This document shows, in pieces, positions 1-5,837 of a stretch of 6,740 nucleotides of DNA. The translations under genes and the position numbers were made by a program. Source of the stretch: Erysipelothrix sp. (GTDB lineage: Bacteria; Bacillota_I; Bacilli_A; Erysipelotrichales; Erysipelotrichaceae); assembly GCA_012520695.1 (NCBI GenBank), contig JAAYNU010000020.1, positions 1 to 6,740 of the forward strand, in the 5' to 3' direction. Each line of letters starts with the position of its first letter. Position 1 is the stretch's first letter. Under the pieces are notes generated by a model. The model did not search any database. It saw only the letters and a program-made list of their open reading frames with translations, and had not been told where the DNA came from.

Positions 1-322
1 CAATAACGTCACATGCTTCAATGTGCTCAGTATAATCACTGCGCGTATGGTTCATGAAGTCATATACTGGTTTTGAAATTGACTTGCGATCCTTCAGTTC
101 TCTAATATCTGATAAGAGTAAATCCATATCAAATGCGAAAGGATGATCGTAGTTTGTTTCTAATCTAAGTTCCATCGATACATTGGATTGATCTTTATAG
201 TAATCATCCATTCGAACAATTACAACATTTTGAGTTGTTTCAAAGTGTGACTTCAATTTCTTAGCAATACTTGATTTACCTGACGCACTTCCGCCGGCTA
301 ATCCGATAACAATTGGCTTCAT
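1..322 (-). CDS. udk: Uridine kinase (N-terminal half, cut by window edge)
   Basis: Uridine/cytidine kinase, which phosphorylates uridine and cytidine to UMP and CMP with ATP or GTP in the cytosolic pyrimidine salvage pathway. The 107 visible residues begin MKPIVIGLAGGSASGKSS. The Walker A P-loop GGSASGKS is at residues 10-17. The Asp-rich stretch MDDYYKD at 38-44 holds the expected catalytic Asp, NYDHPFAFD is at 57-65, and the substrate-side motif PVYDFMNHTRS is at 85-95; all are typical of bacterial Udk. The family is about 205-215 residues long, so roughly half lies beyond position 1. The start is set by AGGAGA (335-330 on the minus strand) 7 bases upstream. That site overlaps the mltG stop codon (335-333), so udk is the last visible gene of the operon and is probably translationally coupled to mltG. 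Phosphoribulokinase is a distant relative, but the motifs favour Udk. Confidence 0.95.
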   Translation of the reverse strand, partial: MKPIVIGLAGGSASGKSSIAKKLKSHFETTQNVVIVRMDDYYKDQSNVSMELRLETNYDHPFAFDMDLLLSDIRELKDRKSISKPVYDFMNHTRSDYTEHIEACDVI

Positions 323-332
323 AATTTTTCTC

Positions 333-1409
333 CTAATAACCTAATAATAATATTCTGTCTTGAACGTGTTCATCGTAAGTGGTTTGGTAATGCACCCTAC
401 CATCAACGACGTTGTGTACATCAGCGATAAAGAACAAGTATGAACTTTCAGTATAGTCCAGTGTTGCTTCAATCGCACGAACCGATGGGTTCAAAATAGG
501 TCCTGGTGGGAGCCCTTCATTCATGTACGTATTGTAGGGATTATCCAGTTCAGGATTTTGTTCACATTCTTCCCATTTATCAAATTCGTACAGTGCATAA
601 CAAACTGTAACTGATGATTGAAGCATCATACCCGCATCAAGACGATTGTAGAACACTCCCGCTACAAGGCTCATATCTTCATCAGTACTTGCTTCATATT
701 CAACGATTGACGCAAGAGTCATCAGTTCATAAGGACTCATATTCTCGGGCATACGATCTTTATACGTTAGGTACTTATCGTTTGCGTTGGAAACAAGTCG
801 CTCAGTTACATCTTCTTCTGTTGCTCGCACATAGAATCGATATGTATCAGGATATAAATACCCCTCAAGTAAGACGCGTGCATCAGTGTTATCCAATAAT
901 TCACTCGGCAATACTTCATACTTATCGATTAATGTTTGAATATAAGCTTTATCGTTCCATAGTTCAAGAAGTCGTTCTTCACTGACTGCAATGGTTTCCG
1001 ATATTTCCTTGGCCATGTCTTTGGCCCAACTGCCCTCTACTAAGAAGACCTCAGCTTCGACAGCACCATAACTTGCATGCGAAAGATAATCAAGGATTTC
1101 CTCAGATGTCCATGATTTATCAAGAGCAAATGTTCCTACAAATACTTCGCCTTTATCGATGAATTTAGCTTTGTATTTGGTAAAGAACGCTGATTTAATA
1201 AGATTTTCTTCTTCCAAACGCGATAAAACAGATCCCAAAGAATCTCCTTCGACAACATCAAAGAAAATTACTTCACTCTCTGTTTGAACTGGTTTTGTAT
1301 TGTTTGAATATAGCACAACACTAACACCCAGAATTAAAACAATTCCAAGTGTTAGTGCGATTACTATTTTAGTGCGTGTGTTCATGGTTGCAGTTTTCAT
1401 CATGTACAT
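333..1409 (-). CDS. mltG: Endolytic peptidoglycan transglycosylase MltG (YceG-like)
   Basis: Membrane-anchored endolytic murein transglycosylase, which cleaves nascent glycan strands outside the membrane and is thought to set glycan length near the peptidoglycan synthases. With the start at 1409 it has 358 residues. A short K/R-containing cytoplasmic tail precedes one transmembrane helix at about 15-34. A LysM-like subdomain follows at about 50-85 (VVEGDSLGSVLSRL). The catalytic domain carries LLEGYLYPDTY at 180-190, TLASIVEYEAS with the expected catalytic Glu at 237, LQSSVTVCYAL near 263, and YNTYMNEGLPPGPILNPS at about 292-309. All are hallmarks of the YceG family. I chose ATG 1409 because AAGGTGA (1421-1415) lies 5 bases upstream. 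A GTG at 1418 is poorly spaced, and ATG 1385 also keeps the helix but lacks a ribosome binding site. The gene overlaps the end of the DUF1292 gene by 41 bases in another frame, and its stop lies 10 bases before udk. Confidence 0.95.
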   Translation of the reverse strand: MYMMKTATMNTRTKIVIALTLGIVLILGVSVVLYSNNTKPVQTESEVIFFDVVEGDSLGSVLSRLEEENLIKSAFFTKYKAKFIDKGEVFVGTFALDKSWTSEEILDYLSHASYGAVEAEVFLVEGSWAKDMAKEISETIAVSEERLLELWNDKAYIQTLIDKYEVLPSELLDNTDARVLLEGYLYPDTYRFYVRATEEDVTERLVSNANDKYLTYKDRMPENMSPYELMTLASIVEYEASTDEDMSLVAGVFYNRLDAGMMLQSSVTVCYALYEFDKWEECEQNPELDNPYNTYMNEGLPPGPILNPSVRAIEATLDYTESSYLFFIADVHNVVDGRVHYQTTYDEHVQDRILLLGY

Positions 1410-1662
1410 GATCTTCACCTTCGTGTTGAATTACGAAAGCACTGAAAACTTCTTCAATCATTTCCCACTCTTTTGAATCTGTGATTTCATTTAAAACCCC
1501 ATCTTCTGTATATGCAGAAACAAAGACTTCTCCTGTTTCATCTTTCGGATCTACGTAAAGAACGTAGTCCTTTTTATATGTGTCATCATTGAATGTGAAT
1601 AGGATGTCCATTTTCACTTCATTTCCAAGTTCATCAATTACTGTTAATACATTTTCATTCAT
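1369..1662 (-). CDS. DUF1292 (YrzB-like) small acidic protein with His-rich tail
   Basis: A 97-residue protein of unknown molecular function. The core (VIDELGNEVKMDILFTF, then DYVLYVDPKDETGEVFVSAYTEDG) is the DUF1292/YrzB pattern, a small acidic Bacillota family regularly encoded between ruvX and mltG. The end is unusual: between residues 80 and 97 there are six His (80, 85, 87, 93, 95, 97) and one Cys (91) mixed with Asp and Glu, a composition that could bind a transition metal such as Zn or Ni. I infer this from composition only. The start ATG at 1662 is preceded by AGAGGAG inside the last codons of ruvX, and the ruvX stop lies only 2 bases upstream, so translation is probably coupled. The DNA encoding the His-rich tail is also read in a second frame as the N-terminus of mltG. 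Confidence 0.9.
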   Translation of the reverse strand: MNENVLTVIDELGNEVKMDILFTFNDDTYKKDYVLYVDPKDETGEVFVSAYTEDGVLNEITDSKEWEMIEEVFSAFVIQHEGEDHVHDENCNHEHTH

Positions 1663-1664
1663 AA

Positions 1665-2102
1665 TTAGTCTCCTCTTAAGAAGCGTTGACGATCAAGATG
1701 GGACTGCAATATATGGACAGCTGCCAGTTGATCCACGACTTTCTTACGTTTTTTGCGTGATACATCTTGAGAAATTAATTGTTTTGTAGCAGCTGCAGTC
1801 GTTAATCGTTCATCAACTAATACAACCTCACAATCAAACCAAGATTCTAATAGGGCTTTAAATTCTTCTGATATTTGGGCTCTGAGTCCCACATCGTTAT
1901 TCATCATTTTAGGGAATCCAAGAGCAATCATTTTAACACGATCCTTCTCAATAATTTTTCGAAGGGGTGCCTCTAATTGCGCCATGTCAGTGTCATAATA
2001 TAGCGTATCGATGGGATGAGCGAACATGCCCAAACCATCCGAAATTGCGACTCCGCATGTTTTAGATCCTAAATCGAGACCGATTGACTTACCAATACTC
2101 AT
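1665..2102 (-). CDS. ruvX: Putative Holliday junction resolvase / pre-16S rRNA nuclease YqgF (RuvX)
   Basis: RNase H-fold nuclease of the YqgF/RuvX family, 145 residues, the usual length. In E. coli YqgF takes part in 16S rRNA 5'-end maturation, and the family is also annotated as a Holliday junction resolvase; which activity dominates here cannot be read from sequence. The acidic active site is visible: Asp10 in GLDLGSKTCGVAISD (8-22), Glu98 in VLVDERLTT (94-102) and Asp124 in KKVVDQLAAVHIL (120-132). LGFPKMMNND at 61-70 fills the position of the family's GxPxxxxG loop. The start ATG at 2102 overlaps the ireB stop as ATGA, and no good Shine-Dalgarno sequence precedes it, so translation probably depends on termination of ireB. 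The downstream gene begins 2 bases after its stop. Confidence 0.95.
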   Translation of the reverse strand: MSIGKSIGLDLGSKTCGVAISDGLGMFAHPIDTLYYDTDMAQLEAPLRKIIEKDRVKMIALGFPKMMNNDVGLRAQISEEFKALLESWFDCEVVLVDERLTTAAATKQLISQDVSRKKRKKVVDQLAAVHILQSHLDRQRFLRGD

Positions 2103-2359
2103 TTTTGAGCGAGATAGAAGCGTACCAGTTCTTCGATAATTTCGTAACGTTCTACTTCCTGAATGGTGATTCTTGCATTTTGATGCGACGAAATATACGC
2201 CGGATCATTTGAAATCAAATAACCTGAAATCTGTGCAACGGATTGATAGCCACGATCATTGAGCGCTGCTTCAACCTGGGTCAATATTTCCTTGATTCGC
2301 GCTTCGCGAACCTCTTCGGAATTATATGCCATTGTTTCTGTTAAATTATCTTTTGACAT
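2099..2359 (-). CDS. ireB: IreB family regulatory phosphoprotein (DUF965/YrzL)
   Basis: Small cytosolic protein of 86 residues matching the IreB/YrzL (DUF965) family. In Enterococcus faecalis IreB is a substrate of the PASTA Ser/Thr kinase IreK and phosphatase IreP and affects cephalosporin tolerance. The visible signature is NDRGYQSVAQISGYLISNDP (34-53), AYISSHQNAR (54-63) and the end ERYEIIEELVRFYLAQK (70-86). The family's phosphorylated N-terminal threonines may correspond to Thr7 and Thr9 in NLTETMAYN; that correspondence is inferred. The start ATG 2359 has an excellent AAGGAG (2372-2367) with 7-base spacing. The gene sits 48 bases after alaS, the largest gap in the operon, and its stop overlaps the ruvX start (ATGA). 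A kinase partner is not in this window. Confidence 0.92.
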   Translation of the reverse strand: MSKDNLTETMAYNSEEVREARIKEILTQVEAALNDRGYQSVAQISGYLISNDPAYISSHQNARITIQEVERYEIIEELVRFYLAQK

Positions 2360-2388
2360 TTTATCACTCCTTTATATACGTATAGTTT

Positions 2389-2418
2389 ATCCTAAAACAG
2401 ACGCGAATTAAAGTTCAA
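2389..2418 (-). promoter_or_regulatory. Weak candidate internal promoter before ireB
   Basis: On the minus strand TTGAAC (2418-2413), spanning the last alaS codons, is followed after 18 bases by TAGGAT (2394-2389). Each hexamer matches the sigma-A consensus at 4 of 6 positions. It lies in the only notable gap inside the operon and could let ireB-ruvX-mltG-udk be expressed independently of the alanine T-box. Such matches arise often by chance in AT-rich DNA. Confidence 0.2.
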
Positions 2419-5014
2419 TACCAACAATCGTTGAAATAACATCTTTTGCGTCATTTAATTTTTCTAAGGATTTCCCACCTGCTTGCGCAAAGTTTGGTCG
2501 TCCTCCACCGTTTCCATCCGTAGCAAGAGCAGCGTTTTTCGCTAAATCCCCTGCCTTAAAACCTTCTTTAATGGCTTTCTCACTGTTACCAACAATGAAG
2601 TTTACACTCGATGCTTGTTTATTAGCACAGAATACAATATCAACCTTGTTTCGAACCGATTCAACCAAGAGTTTCGCTGCATCAGCATCAAGAGCATCCA
2701 CTTCAATCCAGACAAATGTCAGTCCTGAAGGCAGTTCAAGTGCTTCATCAATATATGATGCGGATTGGGATACAATCACATCCCCCATCAACTTCTTGTT
2801 TTCTTTCGTAGCGAGATCGAGTTCATGAACTAATTCATCAATACGATCAGTAAGAGTTTTTTGAGCAGGAATTTTTAAATCACTGCGTAGTTTCATAACT
2901 GTTTCTTCATAGACTTGGTACGCTGCAAGAGCTGCTAAGCTAACCTTACCTTGAATTCTTCGAACACCAGAACCAACAGATTCCTCTGATTCAATCTTCA
3001 TAAGACCAATCTCAGAAGTATTGGACACATGAGTACCCCCACACAGTTCAACAGAAGCTGAACCCATGGAAACCACACGAACGACATCTCCGTAGTTTTC
3101 AGAGAAGAGCGCCATAGCACCACTCGCCTTCGCAGACTCAACGTCCATTTCTTCAGTAACAACAGGAATTGATTGAGCAATCCACTGGTTAACCATTGTT
3201 TCAAGCGACTTAAGATCTTTATCACTTACTTTTTCAAAGTGAGAGAAATCAAATCGGAAATATGCATCATCCACATACGATCCCGCTTGAAGAACATGAT
3301 CCCCAAGAATTGAACGAAGTGCTGCTTGCACTAAGTGAACAACCGAGTGATTCTTTCGAATACGCGTACGGCGCTCATGATCAACCACTAATTGAACTGT
3401 ATCGCCTTCAGTTAATGTTTCATCAATTTCAACTAAGTGAAGGTGTTGACCACCATATGCTTTTGATACTTCGAGTTCGCGACCAGAATTCAGAGTTCCA
3501 GTATCCGCAACTTGACCACCACTTTCAGCATAGAATACGGTTTGGTCTACAATAACCTGGCCTTTTCCAGTAAATGATGGCACACGTTTACCATCCACAA
3601 ATAACCCTGTGATGGTACCTGTACATTCTTCTGTATTATAAAGGAATGTAGAAGGCGTATCGAAGTTTAATAAATCTTCTTGTTGTGAACCCATGGACTC
3701 ACTCTTTTGACGACTTGAACGCGCTAAATTTCTTTGTGCTTCAAGCGCAACTTCAAAGCCTTCTAAATCAACACTGAATCCGTGTTCCAAAGCAATTTCT
3801 TGTGTGAGTTCAACTGGGAAACCGTATGTATCATAGAGTTTAAACGCTGTCTCGCCATTCAACACTTTAGTAGATGAATGGTCCAGTGAGTCAATGAGTA
3901 GTTTCTCACCTTCGATTAGTGTTTTTTCAAATCGTTTTTCTTCAGATAAAATTAGTTCTTTGATGCGGTCTGAATTATGACCCAGTTCTGGGTAGAAATG
4001 TGCCATATTCGCAATCACGCCATCCACAAGACCTGATAAGAATGATTGGTTGATGTTGATAACACGACCATAACGAACCGCACGACGTAGAATTCTACGA
4101 AGAACATAACCACGTCCCTCATTTGAGAATACTGCACCATCGGATAATGTGAACACAAGAGAGCGAATGTGGTCCGCAATTACGCGGTACGCCATTGGGT
4201 TCTCTTTATAGGATACATTACTGAGTTTCTCAACTTCATGAATGATGGGTAAGAATAAATCAGTATCAAAGTTTGTCTCACCGTTTTGAACGATGGATAC
4301 GAGGCGTTCAAATCCCATCCCTGTATCAATGTTCTTTTGAGGTAGTTCCTTGAAGCTAGCAATATCTGCACCATCGACACCATCAAATTGTGAGAATACA
4401 ATATTCCAAATCTCAACATAGCGATCATTTTCACGGTCTTCAAAGAACATGATTTCTCCAAGGCCTTCAGGATCGTAAGATGGTCCTCGATCAATAAAGA
4501 TTTCTGAGTTTGGTCCACATGGGCCATCCCCTATTTGCCAGAAGTTATCATCAGTTTTAAGAATTCGAGCAGGATCAATATTCCAGTCATTAACCCAAAT
4601 ATCAAATGCTTCTTGATCACTGGTATGCACTGAGAAATATGCATCCTTCACATCAATTCCTAACCAGTCGGGTGAAAACAGGAATTCATATGCAAATGCA
4701 ATTGCATCCTTCTTGAAGTAATCTCCAATTGAAAAATTACCCAACATTTCAAAGAAAGTTTGGTGACGAGCTGTGCGTCCTACATTATCAATGTCATTGG
4801 TTCTTAATGATTTTTGTGCATTCACAATACGTGGGTTGCTTGGCTTAACACGTCCATCAAAATACTTCTTCAATGCCGCAACACCTGAGTTAATCCACAG
4901 TAATGACTTATCGTCAATCGGTACTAGTGGTGCACCTGGCTCTACCATGTGCCCTTTCGATTTAAAAAACTCTAGGAATAAATCCCTTACTTCATCACTT
5001 GTTCTAAATTTCAT
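2408..5014 (-). CDS. alaS: Alanyl-tRNA synthetase
   Basis: Class II aminoacyl-tRNA synthetase that charges tRNA-Ala and hydrolyses mischarged Ser- or Gly-tRNA-Ala; cytosolic and essential. It has 868 residues, normal for the family. The catalytic core is at 1-240: motif 2 region RTARHQTFFEMLGNFSIGDY at 80-99, and FWQIGDGPCGPNSEI at 158-172. Motif 3 lies in GRGYVLRRILRRAVR at 300-314. The editing domain carries all zinc ligands: His556 and His560 (NHSVVHLVQAALR) and Cys658 and His662 (ELCGGTHVSNT). A coiled stretch near 720-745 leads to the C-Ala domain with GNGGGRPNFAQAGG at 834-847. I chose ATG 5014 because AGGAGGAG (5029-5022) is 7 bases upstream and MKFRTSDEVRDLF is the usual N-terminus. 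The open frame extends 18 codons further, but that extension lies inside the T-box terminator and antiterminator. Confidence 0.98.
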   Translation of the reverse strand: MKFRTSDEVRDLFLEFFKSKGHMVEPGAPLVPIDDKSLLWINSGVAALKKYFDGRVKPSNPRIVNAQKSLRTNDIDNVGRTARHQTFFEMLGNFSIGDYFKKDAIAFAYEFLFSPDWLGIDVKDAYFSVHTSDQEAFDIWVNDWNIDPARILKTDDNFWQIGDGPCGPNSEIFIDRGPSYDPEGLGEIMFFEDRENDRYVEIWNIVFSQFDGVDGADIASFKELPQKNIDTGMGFERLVSIVQNGETNFDTDLFLPIIHEVEKLSNVSYKENPMAYRVIADHIRSLVFTLSDGAVFSNEGRGYVLRRILRRAVRYGRVININQSFLSGLVDGVIANMAHFYPELGHNSDRIKELILSEEKRFEKTLIEGEKLLIDSLDHSSTKVLNGETAFKLYDTYGFPVELTQEIALEHGFSVDLEGFEVALEAQRNLARSSRQKSESMGSQQEDLLNFDTPSTFLYNTEECTGTITGLFVDGKRVPSFTGKGQVIVDQTVFYAESGGQVADTGTLNSGRELEVSKAYGGQHLHLVEIDETLTEGDTVQLVVDHERRTRIRKNHSVVHLVQAALRSILGDHVLQAGSYVDDAYFRFDFSHFEKVSDKDLKSLETMVNQWIAQSIPVVTEEMDVESAKASGAMALFSENYGDVVRVVSMGSASVELCGGTHVSNTSEIGLMKIESEESVGSGVRRIQGKVSLAALAAYQVYEETVMKLRSDLKIPAQKTLTDRIDELVHELDLATKENKKLMGDVIVSQSASYIDEALELPSGLTFVWIEVDALDADAAKLLVESVRNKVDIVFCANKQASSVNFIVGNSEKAIKEGFKAGDLAKNAALATDGNGGGRPNFAQAGGKSLEKLNDAKDVISTIVGIEL

Positions 5015-5035
5015 CTTATTTCTCCTCCTAAACAT

Positions 5036-5063
5036 AAAAAAAACATTCCAATCCAGGAACGTT
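5036..5063 (-). terminator. Intrinsic terminator of the alaS T-box
   Basis: On the minus strand AACGUUCC (5063-5056) pairs with GGAAUGUU (5049-5042). This gives 8 pairs including one G-U, with a 6-base loop, followed by a run of eight U (5043-5036). The bases UUCC at 5059-5056 are shared with the antiterminator's 3' arm, so the two structures exclude each other, as a transcriptional T-box requires. Confidence 0.9.
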
Positions 5064-5244
5064 CTCACGCGGTACCATCCTGATTTATGCTAAAAGCATA
5101 CATCTTAATTGTCGATAACGAGACGAACCGGGGAATTCCCATCTTCAAAGGAGCATTCTAAATGGCTTCATAAGATCTTTCACCAAACTGATCTTCTCTC
5201 TGTGCTGATGTTCCATTCACAACATATCTTTGATTCGATTTTCT
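5036..5244 (-). ncRNA. Alanine T-box riboswitch leader of alaS
   Basis: A tRNA-sensing leader that lets transcription continue when uncharged tRNA-Ala binds. The T-box sequence AGGATGGTACCGCG is at 5081-5068. Its UGGU (5077-5074) would pair with the ACCA end of a tRNA with discriminator A, as expected for tRNA-Ala. The antiterminator pairs CAGGA (5082-5078) with UCCUG (5058-5054). The Stem I base pairs UCAAAG (5233-5228) with CUUUGA (5150-5145). Above it, GAAUGG (5218-5213) pairs with CCAUUU (5165-5160). The distal helix AAGAUC/GAUCUU (5195-5190, 5177-5172) is preceded by AGAGAG (5201-5196) and has GGUG (5184-5181) in its loop, both conserved T-box elements. The specifier is most likely GCU (Ala) at 5154-5152, after AGAAU. 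A Stem III-type hairpin, UAUGC/GCAUA, is at 5100-5086. The 5' end is inferred from the promoter. Confidence 0.93.
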
Positions 5245-5250
5245 ATAGAC

Positions 5251-5279
5251 ATTTTACCACAGTCTCCAGTGGCTTACAA
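5251..5279 (-). promoter_or_regulatory. Promoter of the alaS operon
   Basis: The -35 is TTGTAA (5279-5274), followed by a 17-base spacer and a -10 of TAAAAT (5256-5251). TGG stands directly before the -10, an extended -10 element. Transcription should begin near 5244-5243, just upstream of the basal strand of T-box Stem I, so promoter and leader agree in position. Confidence 0.8.
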
Positions 5280-5280
5280 T

Positions 5281-5340
5281 CAGTAAAAGTCGCATAAAAA
5301 TAATTTACTTACACCAAAATAAAAATTCATCATAAACCAA
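5281..5340. other. AT-rich divergent intergenic spacer
   Basis: This stretch lies between the alaS promoter and the marR promoter and is part of the 393-base gene-free interval 5015-5407. The rest of that interval is the T-box, two promoters and the palindrome. In this sub-stretch I see only AT-rich sequence: no convincing open frame, hairpin or terminator. Confidence 0.5.
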
Positions 5341-5343
5341 GCA

Positions 5344-5372
5344 TTTCATTTTACTCTTGTGGAATCTATGAT
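5344..5372 (+). promoter_or_regulatory. Candidate promoter of the marR-monooxygenase cassette
   Basis: A weak -35 TTTCAT (5344-5349) is followed by a 17-base spacer and TATGAT (5367-5372), which matches 5 of 6 bases of the -10 consensus. The predicted start near 5379 falls inside the palindrome at 5371-5394, a layout that suits repression by a regulator bound there. Confidence 0.5.
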
Positions 5373-5394
5373 TTACTTAGCATGCTAACTAAAT
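5371..5394. promoter_or_regulatory. 24-bp palindrome, candidate MarR operator
   Basis: The core TTAGCATGCTAA (5377-5388) is a perfect 12-bp palindrome. Beyond one mismatched pair (C at 5376 and C at 5389), the arms ATTTA (5371-5375) and TAAAT (5390-5394) are again complementary, so 22 of 24 positions are symmetric. It overlaps the last bases of the -10 hexamer and the predicted transcription start, and lies just before the ribosome binding site of a MarR-family gene. Autorepression from such a site is the usual MarR arrangement. Binding here is inferred. Confidence 0.6.
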
Positions 5395-5395
5395 G

Positions 5396-5403
5396 AAGGA
5401 GGG
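5396..5403 (+). promoter_or_regulatory. Ribosome binding site that sets the marR start
   Basis: AAGGAGGG ends 4 bases before ATG 5408. An in-frame ATG at 5393 lies upstream of this site and inside the palindrome, so 5408 is the likely start. Confidence 0.85.
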
Positions 5404-5407
5404 ACAC

Positions 5408-5826
5408 ATGGAAACTCAATTACGCGTCTTACTGGATACAATCGCAGCAAACACACGAGAAGAATACATGCACCAATTAAGGAAGCTCAATTTACACATT
5501 GGACAAGACCAACTCTTATGTCATCTTGATAATGAAGGGCCTTTGTCTCAAGTTGAACTCGCTCAACTACTAAACTGCGAGGCATCGACCATGAGTAACA
5601 TGGTTCGAAGTTTAGAAAACCAAGAAATCATTTCAAAAGTAAAAAGTGAAAGTGACGCTCTACGCTCATTTCACTTAATCCAAAAGGCTCAGAACTCATT
5701 GATCCCATTCATCTTTATTGGGAAGAATACCAAGACAGTTTGTTTATGGGATTCCGCGATGACGATAAAAGAACTATGAAAGAATTCTTAACACGATTAG
5801 AAATTGACTTAGAAACTATTAAATGA
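5408..5826 (+). pseudogene. MarR-family transcriptional regulator, frameshifted as read
   Basis: Winged-helix DNA-binding regulator. Residues 1-83 are normal, with the helix-turn-helix in LSQVELAQLLNCEAS followed by TMSNMVRSLENQEII (about 46-75). After Asp83 (codon 5654-5656) the starting frame gives a non-homologous tail of 40 residues and stops at 5779. The frame one base earlier, from 5656, continues the family pattern: RSTLISLNPKGSELIDP, then HLYWEEYQDSLFMGF, and the C-terminal dimer helix to a stop at 5824-5826. The break falls exactly at the conserved wing motif, usually D-R-R-S before the I-x-L-x-x-K-G strand. Loss of 1 base or 4 bases explains it. Repaired length is about 140 residues, normal for MarR. 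As read, the product would lack the wing end and a proper dimer interface. It lies 11 bases before the monooxygenase, its probable target. The ligand cannot be predicted. Confidence 0.85.
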
Positions 5827-5837
5827 GACATAGAATA

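Noticed and set aside
614..985. Plus-strand open frame of 123 codons
   Set aside because: Antisense to the conserved MltG catalytic domain, with no recognisable protein pattern and no ribosome binding site seen.
1410..1418. GTG start for mltG at 1418
   Set aside because: It overlaps the Shine-Dalgarno-like AAGGTGA itself; ATG 1409 is properly spaced from it.
3262..3555. Plus-strand open frame opposite the alaS editing domain
   Set aside because: Shadow of a strongly conserved gene; composition looks like antisense coding.
4180..4527. Minus-strand open frame of 115 codons in another frame of alaS
   Set aside because: Fully inside alaS with no family features.
5015..5068. N-terminal extension of alaS starting at 5068
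   Set aside because: The extra 18 codons lie inside the T-box antiterminator and terminator, and the strong ribosome binding site and canonical N-terminus point to 5014.
5109..5297. Plus-strand open frame antisense to the T-box leader
   Set aside because: The region is explained by conserved RNA structure and a promoter on the other strand; no ribosome binding site.
5393..5407. Upstream ATG for marR at 5393
   Set aside because: It precedes the AAGGAGGG site and falls in the palindrome; ATG 5408 follows the site correctly.
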